A DNA stretch of 30,445 nucleotides from an uncultured Clostridia bacterium (GTDB lineage: Bacteria; Bacillota; Clostridia; Lachnospirales; Lachnospiraceae), in contig CALBNS010000036.1 of the NCBI GenBank assembly GCA_937896665.1, positions 1-30,445 of the forward strand, written 5' to 3'. The position numbers were made by a program, and so were the translations under genes. Position 1 is the stretch's first letter. Each line of letters starts with the position of its first letter. Under the pieces are notes generated by a model. That model was not told where the DNA came from and searched no databases. It saw only the letters and a list, made by a program, of their open reading frames with translations. Below are positions 1-8,019 of the stretch, one piece after another.

Positions 1-94
1 ATATTCAGTCTACACCATCGGTTATTTTAATGCCAGTCAACCCGTGAAAAGTAACCAAACATCTATTTCCACTTTTTTGTTGTCATAATTTTCG

Positions 95-123
95 TTGCTA
101 TTTAACTTTGTTTATGATAAAAT
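95..123 (+). promoter_or_regulatory. Sigma-A-type promoter of the DUF4358 lipoprotein gene
   Basis: A -35 box TTGCTA (95-100) and a -10 box TAAAAT (118-123) are separated by exactly 17 bases. They lie 35 bases upstream of the ATG at 159, which has its own AGGAAAGG ribosome site. Bases 1-94 hold no gene or other element I can recognise. The call rests on pattern match only. Confidence 0.5.
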
Positions 124-158
124 GTCTGCGTATAAAAAATGTCAGGAAAGGATTTATC

Positions 159-665
159 ATGCAGACAAAATTTATTAGAAAATCACTTGTATTACTTTTA
201 GGATTAACTCTTGTTGCCGGCTCGTTTGGATGTGGTAACAAAAAGGCTGACGGTTTAAATGAAGCTACAGTTGATATTGCAGCTGAACAGTTAATTGATA
301 AAGTTTACGAAAACACAGATGCCGAGTTGTACAACTCAACTGTCACAACTATGCCAATTGATATTGCTAACAAAGATGAAATGAAACACCATTTTGGTGT
401 AGAAGAGTTAACGGGTCTGGAAAGCGCAGCTGTCTCAGAACCAATGATATCTCCCATTGCACACTCTGTGATTGCTTTGAAGTTTGACAATGCAGACGAT
501 GCAAATGCTGCCGCTGAATCTTTAATGCAGACAGCACCAATACGAAAATGGGTTTGTGTAGAGCCTGAAGCTATTACGACAAGAGTTGTATATAACACAT
601 ATGTAATCTTCAGCATGAGTTCAGTAGATTTCATCAACAACTTAAACGATATGACTATTAAATAA
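159..665 (+). CDS. DUF4358 family lipoprotein
   Basis: A 168-residue predicted lipoprotein of unknown biochemical role. Residues 1-24 form a signal peptide (basic N-terminus, then a Leu-rich core) ending in a GSFGC lipobox, with Cys25 as the lipidated residue; the -3 position is not the usual Leu. The rest resembles DUF4358: an AEQLIDKV-type helix near the start, a central SPIAHSVIALKF segment and an RKWVCVEP segment. The ATG at 159 is chosen because AGGAAAGG precedes it and a signal peptide follows at once; the frame is open further upstream (from 108) but has no ribosome site there. It sits just before an MBOAT/DHHW pair, and DUF4358 genes are often found beside such surface-acylation genes in Lachnospiraceae. 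A role in that process is inference. Confidence 0.8.
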   Translation: MQTKFIRKSLVLLLGLTLVAGSFGCGNKKADGLNEATVDIAAEQLIDKVYENTDAELYNSTVTTMPIDIANKDEMKHHFGVEELTGLESAAVSEPMISPIAHSVIALKFDNADDANAAAESLMQTAPIRKWVCVEPEAITTRVVYNTYVIFSMSSVDFINNLNDMTIK

Positions 666-697
666 AGAGCTTGTTGCAGATATTGCACAAGCTTTTT
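666..697 (+). terminator. Rho-independent terminator after the DUF4358 gene
   Basis: Just after the stop codon, AGCTTGT (668-674) pairs with ACAAGCT, with extra pairing inside the stem, and is followed by a run of six T. It separates the lipoprotein gene from the MBOAT gene, so some transcripts probably end here; read-through is possible because the next ATG lies only 19 bases further on. Confidence 0.65.
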
Positions 698-715
698 TAA
701 ATTATGGAGACTTTT

Positions 716-2065
716 ATGTTATTTTCAAGCATTACTTTTATCTATTTATTTTTACCAGTCTTTGTAGGCATTTACTATCTGACCGGGAAACGCTTTAAAA
801 ACGCATCCTTACTTATATTGTCTTTGCTATTTTATTCCGCGGAGCGTCCTGGGGTTCTGCTTCTTATGTTTAGTAGTATTTTACTCGCATATATGAACGG
901 TCTCCTGATTGACAGATACAAAAGCAAACTCGTTTTTGTTTTTGCAATTCTGTGCTGTCTGGGACCTCTGTTGTATTATAAATATACAGATTTTTTTATA
1001 GAAAATGTAAATACTCTCTGTGGTACAGATATTAAACTACTGCATGTGGTACTGCCGCTTGGCATTTCATTCTATACCTTTCAGATGCTATCCTATCTGA
1101 TTGATGTGAGACGTGGTCAGGTTCCCGTGGAAAGAAATCTTTTAAACCTTGCCTTATATATCTGCTTTTTCCCACAGTTAGTTGCAGGTCCTATTGTTAC
1201 TTATGACTGGATTCATGAACAGCTTCAGAAACGGTCTCATTCATTTGAGAAAATATATGATGGCATTCTATATTTCTCGATCGGACTTGGAAAGAAAATA
1301 CTTCTTGCAAATCAGCTTGGCGAATTTTCCAGCCACTATGCGCCGGGCGCAGACATTTTGATGACCTGGGCATATGCCGTTGCTTATTCCCTTCAGATTT
1401 ATTTTGATTTCAGCGGCTACTCGGATATGGCAGTCGGACTCGGAAAAATGTTCGGTTTTGAACTGCCTCGGAATTTTAATTATCCGTTTGTCTGCACTTC
1501 CATCAAGGATTTCTGGCGAAGATGGCACATCACACTTTCATCATTTTTTAGGGACTATGTCTATATCCCTCTTGGTGGAAGCCATTGTTCAAAAAAACGT
1601 CATATATTTAACCTATTCGTCGTCTGGTTTTTGACCGGAATGTGGCACGGTGCAAATTGGAATTTTATCTGTTGGGGACTGCTCTTTTTTATACTGTTAA
1701 TTTTAGAAGATTACATTATAAAAGATTGGCTAAACCCTGTTTTGCAACGAATGCTCAGTCTGTTCTTTGTGTTGGTAAGTTTCTTGATTTTTGGTGCAAA
1801 CTCCATGCAGGAAGCACTCATTGGAATCCGCCATTTGTTTTCCGGTACACTTGTTACCAAGGAAAGCTTGTTCCTCACATGTAATTATCGGTTTTTGATT
1901 GTGATTTCTATGATTGCTGGAACACCGCTTCCGAGGAATATATATATGAGATTCAAAAAACAGTTATCTATATTGGAACCAGTATTTGTAATCTTAATCC
2001 TGCTGACAGCGACCACCTATTTGATCAATGGTTCATTTAACCCGTTTTTATATTTTCGTTTTTAG
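716..2065 (+). CDS. MBOAT family O-acyltransferase (AlgI/DltB-like)
   Basis: A polytopic membrane O-acyltransferase of 449 residues. By family knowledge it would move an acyl (usually acetyl) group across the membrane onto a surface polysaccharide or teichoic acid. Visible hallmarks are the WRRWHITLSSFFRDYVYIPL block (about residues 267-286) and the VWFLTGMWHGANWN segment holding the invariant catalytic His (about 311). Many hydrophobic helices fill the rest. The start is set at the ATG at 716 because GGAGA (706-710) sits 5 bases upstream and MLFSSITFIYLFLP is the usual family N-terminus; the in-frame ATG at 704 overlaps that ribosome site. The DHHW gene starts 9 bases after the stop, so the two form a translationally close pair. 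The acceptor polymer is not known. Confidence 0.9.
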   Translation: MLFSSITFIYLFLPVFVGIYYLTGKRFKNASLLILSLLFYSAERPGVLLLMFSSILLAYMNGLLIDRYKSKLVFVFAILCCLGPLLYYKYTDFFIENVNTLCGTDIKLLHVVLPLGISFYTFQMLSYLIDVRRGQVPVERNLLNLALYICFFPQLVAGPIVTYDWIHEQLQKRSHSFEKIYDGILYFSIGLGKKILLANQLGEFSSHYAPGADILMTWAYAVAYSLQIYFDFSGYSDMAVGLGKMFGFELPRNFNYPFVCTSIKDFWRRWHITLSSFFRDYVYIPLGGSHCSKKRHIFNLFVVWFLTGMWHGANWNFICWGLLFFILLILEDYIIKDWLNPVLQRMLSLFFVLVSFLIFGANSMQEALIGIRHLFSGTLVTKESLFLTCNYRFLIVISMIAGTPLPRNIYMRFKKQLSILEPVFVILILLTATTYLINGSFNPFLYFRF

Positions 2066-2074
2066 GAGAAGCCT

Positions 2075-3172
2075 GTGAAAAAATATATAACAATTACTTT
2101 ATTTTTTGGTGTTATTATCATTTTTGACATCATCTTTTTTGCAACACCAGACAAAGAAATCAGCGAAAGCGAACGCCGCCATCTGACGCAGCGTCCAACG
2201 CTCTCTATGGAAACCTTGGAGAACGGAACCTATCCGGATGATTTAGAGACATACCTGTCAGATCAGTTTCCGCTCCGAGAAAATTTTAGGAAATTTCATT
2301 CATTTTTAAATCTTAATATCTTTAAAAAAATAGCAAATAATGACGTCATCATTTCAGACGGCAGTGCCGTGAAATTAGAGGCAGACTACAATTATGAAGC
2401 CGTACACACGACCATCCAGAAATTAAACACTTTAAAGGATTCCTATTTTTCTGAGAATTCCTGTTATTTCGCACTGATACCGGATAAAAGCTGCTACCTT
2501 ACAGACAGCATTTATCCTTCTGTCGATTACCACAGGATTTATCGGATGTTTGAGGCAGAGTTAGAGAACGTCCAGACAATATCTTTGAAAGGACATTTGG
2601 AATTGAAAGATTATTACCGAACCGATTCCCACTGGAATCAGATGAATCTTCTAAAAATCAGCCGGCTTTTGAAAGATAAGATGGGAGTATCCGTGGAGAG
2701 TCCTGAATATACGATCAAGAAAATTTCAGATTTTTACGGTGTGCACCATTCACATGCAGCATTGAATATGAAGCCAGATATACTGTCCTACTACACGAAT
2801 GATTTGTTAGAGAACTGCACTGTTTACCACTACGACACAGAAAAAACAACTAGCATTTATGATTTGGACAAGCTGACGGACGAAAAATCTTTAGATATGT
2901 ACGATATTTTCTTATCTGGAGCCGCACCGCTTCTGAAGGTAGAAAATCCATCTTCAAAAGCAGAAAAGACTTTAATTGTTTTTCGGGACAGCTTTGGAAG
3001 TTCCTTAAGCCCATTGCTGGCAGATGCTTATTCAGAAATCTATGTGGTAGATTTGCGTTACATTCACATGGATTACGTGGCAGAACACCTTGACATCAAC
3101 GCGGATGCGGACGTTTTATTCTTATACAGTACAATCCTCGTGAATATCCCGCAGCATTTCCGCGTTGATTAG
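2075..3172 (+). CDS. DHHW/AlgX-like SGNH-fold partner of the MBOAT acyltransferase
   Basis: A 365-residue protein with one N-terminal membrane anchor (residues about 4-23) and an extracytoplasmic domain of the DHHW/AlgJ-AlgX group. YRTDSHWN at residues 181-188 supplies the Asp-x-His-Trp signature, and FRDSFGSS (303-310) resembles the Asp-Ser nucleophile region of SGNH hydrolase-like acyltransferases. The N-terminal SESERRHLTQRP and DQFPLRENF segments are typical of the family. It begins with GTG at 2075; AGGAGAA at 2064-2070 overlaps the stop codon of the MBOAT gene and is its ribosome site. By analogy with alginate and peptidoglycan O-acetylation, this partner would accept the acyl group exported by the MBOAT protein. 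It is convergent with birA, 5 bases away, with no clear terminator between them. Confidence 0.85.
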   Translation: MKKYITITLFFGVIIIFDIIFFATPDKEISESERRHLTQRPTLSMETLENGTYPDDLETYLSDQFPLRENFRKFHSFLNLNIFKKIANNDVIISDGSAVKLEADYNYEAVHTTIQKLNTLKDSYFSENSCYFALIPDKSCYLTDSIYPSVDYHRIYRMFEAELENVQTISLKGHLELKDYYRTDSHWNQMNLLKISRLLKDKMGVSVESPEYTIKKISDFYGVHHSHAALNMKPDILSYYTNDLLENCTVYHYDTEKTTSIYDLDKLTDEKSLDMYDIFLSGAAPLLKVENPSSKAEKTLIVFRDSFGSSLSPLLADAYSEIYVVDLRYIHMDYVAEHLDINADADVLFLYSTILVNIPQHFRVD

Positions 3173-3177
3173 TATAC

Positions 3178-4152
3178 TCAGAACCTGATATCGATTTCCC
3201 CATATGCCAGGCTTTCCTTCGTTCCATCATCATACTTTACCAGCAGCCGACACTCATCATCCACTCCATACACAGAGGCATTCCGAGTCTTATTTCCTGA
3301 GATAACCATAATCTGTTTTCCAACAGCAAGGCTGCGGTTTCGATATTTTTCTATATACCGGATAGGATTCTGTGCTACATAGTAGCCCATAAAACGATTT
3401 AAAAAAGCAGCCACGAGATGATTTTTTATGTCATCCTGTGTGCTGTCAAATACAGCTCCTGCAATCTGTTCAATCTCCTCTGGAAATCCTTCCTGCGGAG
3501 CATAGACATTCACTCCTACGCCAAGTACAGCATATTCTAACATTCCACTTTCAAGTCCAAACGAGGCCTCTGTCAAAATACCACAGACCTTTTTCCCCTT
3601 CACATAAATATCATTCACCCATTTAATCTGTGCTGTTTCACCGGATACATCCTCTATTGCCTCACACATCGCAACTGCTGCCATCGTTGTAATTCTGACT
3701 GCCTGACGGGCAGAATAATGATCCGGTCTAAGCAAAAGACTCATATAAACACCCGTTCCATACGGCGAGAAAAATTTACGTCCATAACGCCCCCTTCCCT
3801 CCGTCTGCTCATTAGAGATAACAGCATACCCTTCAGCCAGACCGCTATTCGCCTTTTCGCGAACTAGTACATTTGTTGAATCGACCGTCTGAAGAACCAT
3901 AATATCCATATTCGAATATTCCGGATTCAGATATTTTTGGATCCCCTGCGGTGATAAGATATCTGTTTTTACAGAAAGACAATATCCTTTGTTTGTAATC
4001 GCATCTATCACATATCCTTCATTCCTAAGATTCTTAACAGCCTTCCAGACTGCAGCTCTGGATACACTAAGTGTTTGCGCAATCTCCTCACCCGAAAAAT
4101 ATACTCCTTTATTTGATTCAAACAGCTCCAATACCTTTCCCTTAGTCGTCAT
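3178..4152 (-). CDS. birA: Bifunctional biotin-protein ligase / biotin operon repressor
   Basis: BirA joins biotin to carboxylase carrier domains through biotinyl-5'-AMP and, when charged with that intermediate, represses biotin genes. The 324-residue protein has an N-terminal winged helix (residues 1-60; SGEEIAQTLSVSRAAVWKAV is the DNA-reading helix pair), the ligase motif GRGRYGR (119-125) and a KWVNDIYVKGKKVCGILTE lysine region. Length matches two-domain BirA proteins. The ATG at 4152 is preferred because AGGAGAAACT precedes it and the winged helix begins at once; the frame is open upstream only because it runs through the DUF1284 gene. It overlaps the end of that gene by 11 bases, so translation is probably coupled. 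A BirA-type operator lies upstream of bioY, which fits self-regulation of the operon. Confidence 0.95.
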   Translation of the reverse strand: MTTKGKVLELFESNKGVYFSGEEIAQTLSVSRAAVWKAVKNLRNEGYVIDAITNKGYCLSVKTDILSPQGIQKYLNPEYSNMDIMVLQTVDSTNVLVREKANSGLAEGYAVISNEQTEGRGRYGRKFFSPYGTGVYMSLLLRPDHYSARQAVRITTMAAVAMCEAIEDVSGETAQIKWVNDIYVKGKKVCGILTEASFGLESGMLEYAVLGVGVNVYAPQEGFPEEIEQIAGAVFDSTQDDIKNHLVAAFLNRFMGYYVAQNPIRYIEKYRNRSLAVGKQIMVISGNKTRNASVYGVDDECRLLVKYDDGTKESLAYGEIDIRF

Positions 4153-4555
4153 AGTTTCTCCTGCCATACATAATATTTTTCGAACAACACAGGGTATTCC
4201 ACTCACAGTTTCCACAGATTTCTTCTCTTTTGCCAGGTAGTAGTATATTGTCGTATACCTTTTTCTCAAAATGAAGAAATGGCATCACATCTCCCTCCGA
4301 TAGTCCGCATCGCAAAAATACCTGTCTATCGTACTTGGAAACTTTTTCTGTCTCTACACAAATTCCCTGTCTATTATTAGGACATGCACTACAAATAGAA
4401 TCCGTCTGCCCTGTGATACGGACATACGGATTCTCTAAAAGTCGGCTTTTAATTTCTCCCATTTGTCTCGTGAATTCACTGCTATAACCTTTTCCTTCAA
4501 AAAAAGCAAGGCACATCCCGTGATGTGCCCTTATTATATACTGATATTCCGTCAC
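4142..4555 (-). CDS. DUF1284 domain protein, Cys-rich, in the biotin operon
   Basis: A protein of about 137 residues with the DUF1284 signature YIIRAHHGMCLAFFEGKGY near its N-terminus, a CSACPNNRQGIC cluster in the middle and a CGNCEWNTLCCS cluster near the C-terminus. These Cys clusters suggest metal or iron-sulfur binding; the biochemical role is unknown. The start is uncertain. I favour GTG at 4555 because AAGG lies 8 bases before it; a TTG at 4570, overlapping the bioY stop, would add five residues but has no ribosome site. It lies between bioY and birA and overlaps birA, so it belongs to the biotin operon. A function linked to biotin or to biotin-dependent Fe-S metabolism is inference from position only. 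Confidence 0.8.
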   Translation of the reverse strand: MTEYQYIIRAHHGMCLAFFEGKGYSSEFTRQMGEIKSRLLENPYVRITGQTDSICSACPNNRQGICVETEKVSKYDRQVFLRCGLSEGDVMPFLHFEKKVYDNILLPGKREEICGNCEWNTLCCSKNIMYGRRNYDD

Positions 4556-4566
4556 TTTCCATACCT

Positions 4567-5124
4567 TCAATTTATTTTGATTACCTTTGTAAGTTTTTTA
4601 CAAACAAATAGTGCCAATACAATTTTGACAAGGTCAGGAATTACAAACGGGAACACGTACCATCCAAGTGCTGTCCACAATCCAATTGGTTCTGTACTTC
4701 TTGTGTAAGCCACAATAAACCAGACTATTCCGAATGCATAGCAAACCAAAAGACCAAGCACCATAGAAAGTGCCAGTACCCATGTCTTTCTGCCCAACAA
4801 TTTCTCCATTCCCCACATAACAAGCGCTGACATAAGGAAGCCAATAATATAACCGCCGGTATTACCTATGATAATTCCAATACCACCTGAAAAACCTGCA
4901 AAAACAGGAATTCCAATTGCTCCTAATAACAGGTAAACCAAGATAGAAAGGGTCCCTCTTTTTCCTCCCAAAACACCGACTGCCACAAATACGCCAAAAG
5001 TCTGTAGCGTAAACGGCACTGTCGCCGGAATAGAAATCCATGAACAGATTGCTACTAGCACCGCAAACATGGCAATGTAAACCATGTCCAATGTTTTATT
5101 TCTCGTTAACTCTGATGTAGACAT
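4567..5124 (-). CDS. bioY: Biotin transporter substrate-binding subunit BioY
   Basis: BioY is the membrane S-component of the biotin ECF transporter; it binds biotin and uses a shared energy module (EcfA/EcfA'/EcfT) not encoded here. The 185-residue protein has about six hydrophobic helices, the VPFTLQTFGVFVAVGVLGGK loop near the N-terminus, and the GGYIIGF motif mid-protein, all typical of the family. Length matches the family norm. The ATG at 5124 is preceded by GGAGGT. It is the first gene of bioY - DUF1284 - birA, and its promoter is overlapped by a BirA operator, so expression should fall when biotin is plentiful. Confidence 0.93.
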   Translation of the reverse strand: MSTSELTRNKTLDMVYIAMFAVLVAICSWISIPATVPFTLQTFGVFVAVGVLGGKRGTLSILVYLLLGAIGIPVFAGFSGGIGIIIGNTGGYIIGFLMSALVMWGMEKLLGRKTWVLALSMVLGLLVCYAFGIVWFIVAYTRSTEPIGLWTALGWYVFPFVIPDLVKIVLALFVCKKLTKVIKIN

Positions 5125-5173
5125 TTATTGTAACCTCCATATTTTAAATCTAAATACAAAATTTTCCAAAAAC

Positions 5174-5227
5174 AATTTATCATAAACGCTTTCTATTGTC
5201 AACCATGAAACCATTATAAGTTTACAT
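5174..5227 (-). promoter_or_regulatory. bioY promoter with overlapping BirA operator
   Basis: On the minus strand a TTGACA -35 box (plus-strand 5197-5202) and a TAAATT -10 box (5174-5179) are 17 bases apart. A pair of inverted half-sites, TTGTCAACC (5196-5204) and AGTTTACAT (5219-5227), spaced by 14 bases, matches the Gram-positive BirA box pattern (TTGTTAACC, spacer, GGTTAACAA): the left half differs at one position and the right half at three. The left half covers the -35 box, so BirA binding should block RNA polymerase. Confidence 0.75.
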
Positions 5228-5318
5228 TTGTTTTTTTATCTGTCGATAGAAAAGTGATATCTTTTAATGGAATGTATTGTATGTTACAATAATCTAGATT
5301 GTTTCGAAGAGTGATACG

Positions 5319-5843
5319 ATGGAAAATAAGACTATGATTCAATACTTTGAATGGTATCTTCCGGAAACCTCTCTGCTTTGGAAACGCTGCGCCAAACAGG
5401 CCAAAACACTAAAAGAGGCCGGAATTAATATGATTTGGCTTCCACCTGCCTATAAAGGGGCAAATGGACGAAAAAGTGTTGGCTATGATGTATATGATAC
5501 TTATGACTTGGGAGAATTTGACCAAAAAGGAAGTATACCTACCAAATATGGTACAAAAGACGAGTATCTTGAAGCAACAAGAGCACTCAAAGAACAGGGG
5601 ATTTCTGTATTAGCCGATGTAGTGGTGAACCATATGATAGGTGCAGATGCTGCGGGGGAAGTAGTTGTTCAGGAAAGTGCAAGTAATAATCGAGAAAAAG
5701 ATATTTCGGCACCCTGCAAAATCAGAGCATGGACTAATTTCAACTTCTCCGGCAGAAACGGGAAATACTCAACTTTTTGCCGGAATGCTTCCCATTTTAG
5801 CGGTACAGACTGGGATGATGCGGGAAAACGAAACGGCATCTGA
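5319..5843 (+). pseudogene. 5' fragment of a cytoplasmic alpha-amylase (GH13) gene
   Basis: The 174-residue reading frame matches the beginning of intracellular-type bacterial alpha-amylases, which hydrolyse alpha-1,4 glucan bonds and are normally about 480 residues. Visible family blocks are MIQYFEWYLP, WLPPAYKG, SVGYDVYDTYDLGEFDQKG, the first conserved GH13 region DVVVNHMIGADA and, near the end, SHFSGTDWDDA. The frame ends at TGA just after a GKRNGI sequence. The regions holding the catalytic Asp, Glu and Asp are missing, and I find no remaining amylase sequence in the window, so this cannot be an active enzyme. A weak ribosome site (GAAGAG) precedes the ATG. A terminator-like hairpin follows at 5871. 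The deletion lies on the spoIIID side, so it may predate or accompany rearrangement there. Confidence 0.8.
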
Positions 5844-5870
5844 TACAGACTTCATAATACCCTCAAGCAC

Positions 5871-5909
5871 CCGCCGGAATCCTTATAGCCATGGATTTCC
5901 AGCGGTTTT
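5871..5909 (+). terminator. Terminator-like hairpin after the amylase fragment
   Basis: CCGCCGGAATCC (5871-5882) pairs with GGATTTCCAGCGG (5893-5905), with one mismatch and one bulged base, and TTTT follows. The T run is only on the plus strand, so it would stop transcription coming from the amylase side, head-on to spoIIID. Confidence 0.5.
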
Positions 5910-5963
5910 ACTATCGACTCAAACTTGTGATGAGTAATGTTATATTCCTCTCTTCTGCTCTCG

Positions 5964-6107
5964 TTATCTGTGCTCCATATGCAAATATTTCTCTTTTGTA
6001 GCCAAACCTCCCCGGATATGCCGTTCAGACTTATTCAAGTCCAAAATCTTACGTGCCTCATGTGCCAGTCCGGGATTAATCTGCAAGAGACGGTCTGTTA
6101 CATCCTT
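5964..6107 (-). pseudogene. spoIIID: spoIIID, 3' part (codons 39-85), separated by an inserted element
   Basis: This stretch encodes KDVTDRL, INPGLAHEARKILD and the very conserved SERHIRGGLATKEKY tail of SpoIIID, the sigma-E-dependent DNA-binding protein that switches mother-cell gene expression during sporulation. It has no start codon with a ribosome site. It is fully open from the element junction to a TAA at 5964-5966. Together with the 5' part at 10660-10773 on the same strand it forms an 85-residue SpoIIID; B. subtilis SpoIIID has 93. Codon 38 (His, CAT) at the junction is shared by both ends of the element. I first read this as a mobile-element gene tail; the match of both halves to SpoIIID overturned that. 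Confidence 0.9.
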
Positions 6108-7662
6108 ATGTGTGGTCGTTACCAAATGGAACGGTATTTTCTTCTATAAAAATGGTTTCATCTAAGCCCAAATCGCCCAACAGACGAAGATAAATATCTA
6201 CATTTCCATCTTTATCCACTTCAATCTTCTGGATAAGTTTTTTCAACTGCACATTTGTCATCTGGGGTACATCCGTAATATCTTCGATGGTCTTGAATGT
6301 ATTATTAAGGATTGCCTCTAACTGTTCCCCTTTTGTCCGATGATAGGAAACCATTTTCAGTTCATTTTCCAGACGTTCGATTTCTTTACGCATGCCACCG
6401 ATTTTCTCATTTAACTCCTCACGAGAAATCAGATCATCGGTGTACATGTCCATATATTTTTCACGGGACTTTCTCAACTTCGCAAGCTGATTATTCAGTT
6501 CTTTTTCATATTCCAGATTTTCATCTTTTGCTTTGTAAACACGCTGGAATTCATTTACCACATAATTGATAACCTTTTTCTTCTGCTTCAGAACATTTGC
6601 AAAATATTTCTGAAGAACTTCAATTAATTCATCTTCATCTACCGTTGTTTTGTTTGGACAGCTATCTGCTCCATGTCCATTACGTCCGGAACATACCCAG
6701 CGCACGTAAGTATTCTTGTAGGTACGAACAGTTCTACGGAAAGACCAACCACATTCCTTACATTTAATCAATGTAGAAAACAGGTGCTTATTACTCTGAC
6801 GTTCATGAGTAAGATTAAATGAATCATGTCTTCCATGTAAGATTTCCTGCGCTCGTTCAAAAGTTTCATCTTCAATGATTCGAATTTCTGGTCGTTCAAC
6901 TACAAACCATTCTGTTTCATCTTTATCTTTTCGCTGTCCGGTCAGAAAATCGCTTACTTCCTGCTTTCCATTGATAATTTTGCCTGTATAGATTTCGTTG
7001 GTTAAGATACGGCAGATTGCATTCTGACTCCACTTACAATTACGTTTCGTCTTATAGCCTTTTTCATTCAGCATATTCGCAATCTTCGCAGCACCGAAAC
7101 CTTCTTCTGTATACCATTTGTAAATCTGCTGTACGACTTTTGCCTCTTCCCTATTGATTTCAAGATTAAAATAGTCTCCGATTGTTTTTTCGTAACCATA
7201 CACAATGTTAGGAACTCGTCCTTTTTCAGCATTCATCTTCTTACCGAACTTCACACGTTTTGAAGTATTCGCACTTTCTTCCTGAGCAAGAGCGCCAAAA
7301 ATAGTAAGGACAAATTCACTATTACCCATGCCGGTCATATTGGCTGTAAGAAACTGTGTCTCGATACCCAATGCTTTTAATTTGCGAATATTCTGCAGTA
7401 AGTCTACGGTATTTCTAGCAAAGCGAGAAATGTCCTTTACAACAAGCATATCGAACAGACCTTTCTCTGCATCTGCCATCATACGAAGAAATTCCTTACG
7501 ATTTTTAATTTTAGTTCCGGAAATACCCTCGTCTGCATATAATCTTACTAAGGTATCACCAGTTCGATTTGTATATTCAGAGAAAAACGCTTTCTGCGCT
7601 TCTAAGCTGTTAAGCTGATCTGCTGTGTCGGTAGAGACACGACAATATGCTGCTATGTTCAT
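6106..7662 (-). CDS. Large serine recombinase (integrase/excisionase of the spoIIID element)
   Basis: A 518-residue large serine recombinase. The N-terminal resolvase domain begins MNIAAYCRVSTD, where Ser10 is the nucleophile that forms a 5'-phosphoserine link with DNA; ADEGISGTKIKNR and VVKDISRFARN are further catalytic-domain motifs. The recombinase domain follows (about residues 150-270, with GFGAAKIANMLNEKGYKT), then a zinc ribbon (CKECGWSFRR near 300 and paired Cys near 321 and 331) and a Lys/Glu-rich coiled coil (about 390-470). The ATG at 7662 is chosen over 7683 because AGGAAGG lies 9 bases before it and Ser10 then has its usual position. Its stop codon TAA takes its last two bases from spoIIID. 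It is probably transcribed with the two genes upstream. It is the best candidate for both insertion and excision of the element. Confidence 0.95.
   Translation of the reverse strand: MNIAAYCRVSTDTADQLNSLEAQKAFFSEYTNRTGDTLVRLYADEGISGTKIKNRKEFLRMMADAEKGLFDMLVVKDISRFARNTVDLLQNIRKLKALGIETQFLTANMTGMGNSEFVLTIFGALAQEESANTSKRVKFGKKMNAEKGRVPNIVYGYEKTIGDYFNLEINREEAKVVQQIYKWYTEEGFGAAKIANMLNEKGYKTKRNCKWSQNAICRILTNEIYTGKIINGKQEVSDFLTGQRKDKDETEWFVVERPEIRIIEDETFERAQEILHGRHDSFNLTHERQSNKHLFSTLIKCKECGWSFRRTVRTYKNTYVRWVCSGRNGHGADSCPNKTTVDEDELIEVLQKYFANVLKQKKKVINYVVNEFQRVYKAKDENLEYEKELNNQLAKLRKSREKYMDMYTDDLISREELNEKIGGMRKEIERLENELKMVSYHRTKGEQLEAILNNTFKTIEDITDVPQMTNVQLKKLIQKIEVDKDGNVDIYLRLLGDLGLDETIFIEENTVPFGNDHT
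6108..6134. other. Left attachment site: core plus element arm
   Basis: The plus-strand core ATGT (6108-6111) is followed by an arm beginning GTGGTCGTTACC and ending ATGGAACGG (6112-6134). The arm is the inverted counterpart of the right arm. The core overlaps both the His38 codon of spoIIID and the stop codon of the recombinase gene. Confidence 0.75.
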
Positions 7663-7709
7663 GTATGTTAACCTTCCTGTCATAGATATATAGTTCTGTT
7701 ACAACTTTA

Positions 7710-8012
7710 TTATATCGTGAATTCCTCTGGCGATAAATTATGTTTTAAATCCATAGTAATATTTTCAAATACCGTTGTATAATAATCACTTTGCAAAATA
7801 GGTGTTACACTTTTAAGCACACAATCAACAATTTTGTTTAATTGTGAGTAAGTCTTTCCCAGCTTATTTTGACATTCCAAAACCACTGCATCAATTTCAT
7901 TGGTAAAGTTTTTCGTCGGATTTGGTTCAATTATTTTCCCAAAATTCCCATCATCTTCAAAGGAAATATGCAATCTTTCGCTTAATAATGTTTGATATGG
8001 TTTTATACTCAA
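7710..8012 (-). CDS. Unknown 100-residue protein between ATPase and recombinase
   Basis: I do not recognise this family. The protein is acidic and soluble, without signal peptide, membrane helix or Cys cluster; it has a likely helical middle (EIDAVVLECQNKLGKTYSQLNK) split by short loops. Translation would start at TTG (8012); no good ribosome site is present, but the ATPase gene stops only 7 bases upstream, so coupling is plausible. It lies directly before the recombinase gene. A small protein in this position could be a recombination directionality factor needed for excision, but nothing in its sequence proves that. Confidence 0.6.
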   Translation of the reverse strand: MSIKPYQTLLSERLHISFEDDGNFGKIIEPNPTKNFTNEIDAVVLECQNKLGKTYSQLNKIVDCVLKSVTPILQSDYYTTVFENITMDLKHNLSPEEFTI

Positions 8013-8019
8013 AACTATG

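Noticed and set aside
5964..6150. SERHIRGGLATKEKY frame taken as the tail of a relaxase or other mobile-element gene
   Set aside because: Its sequence and the separate frame at 10660-10773 together match SpoIIID end to end, and they join in frame at the element core.
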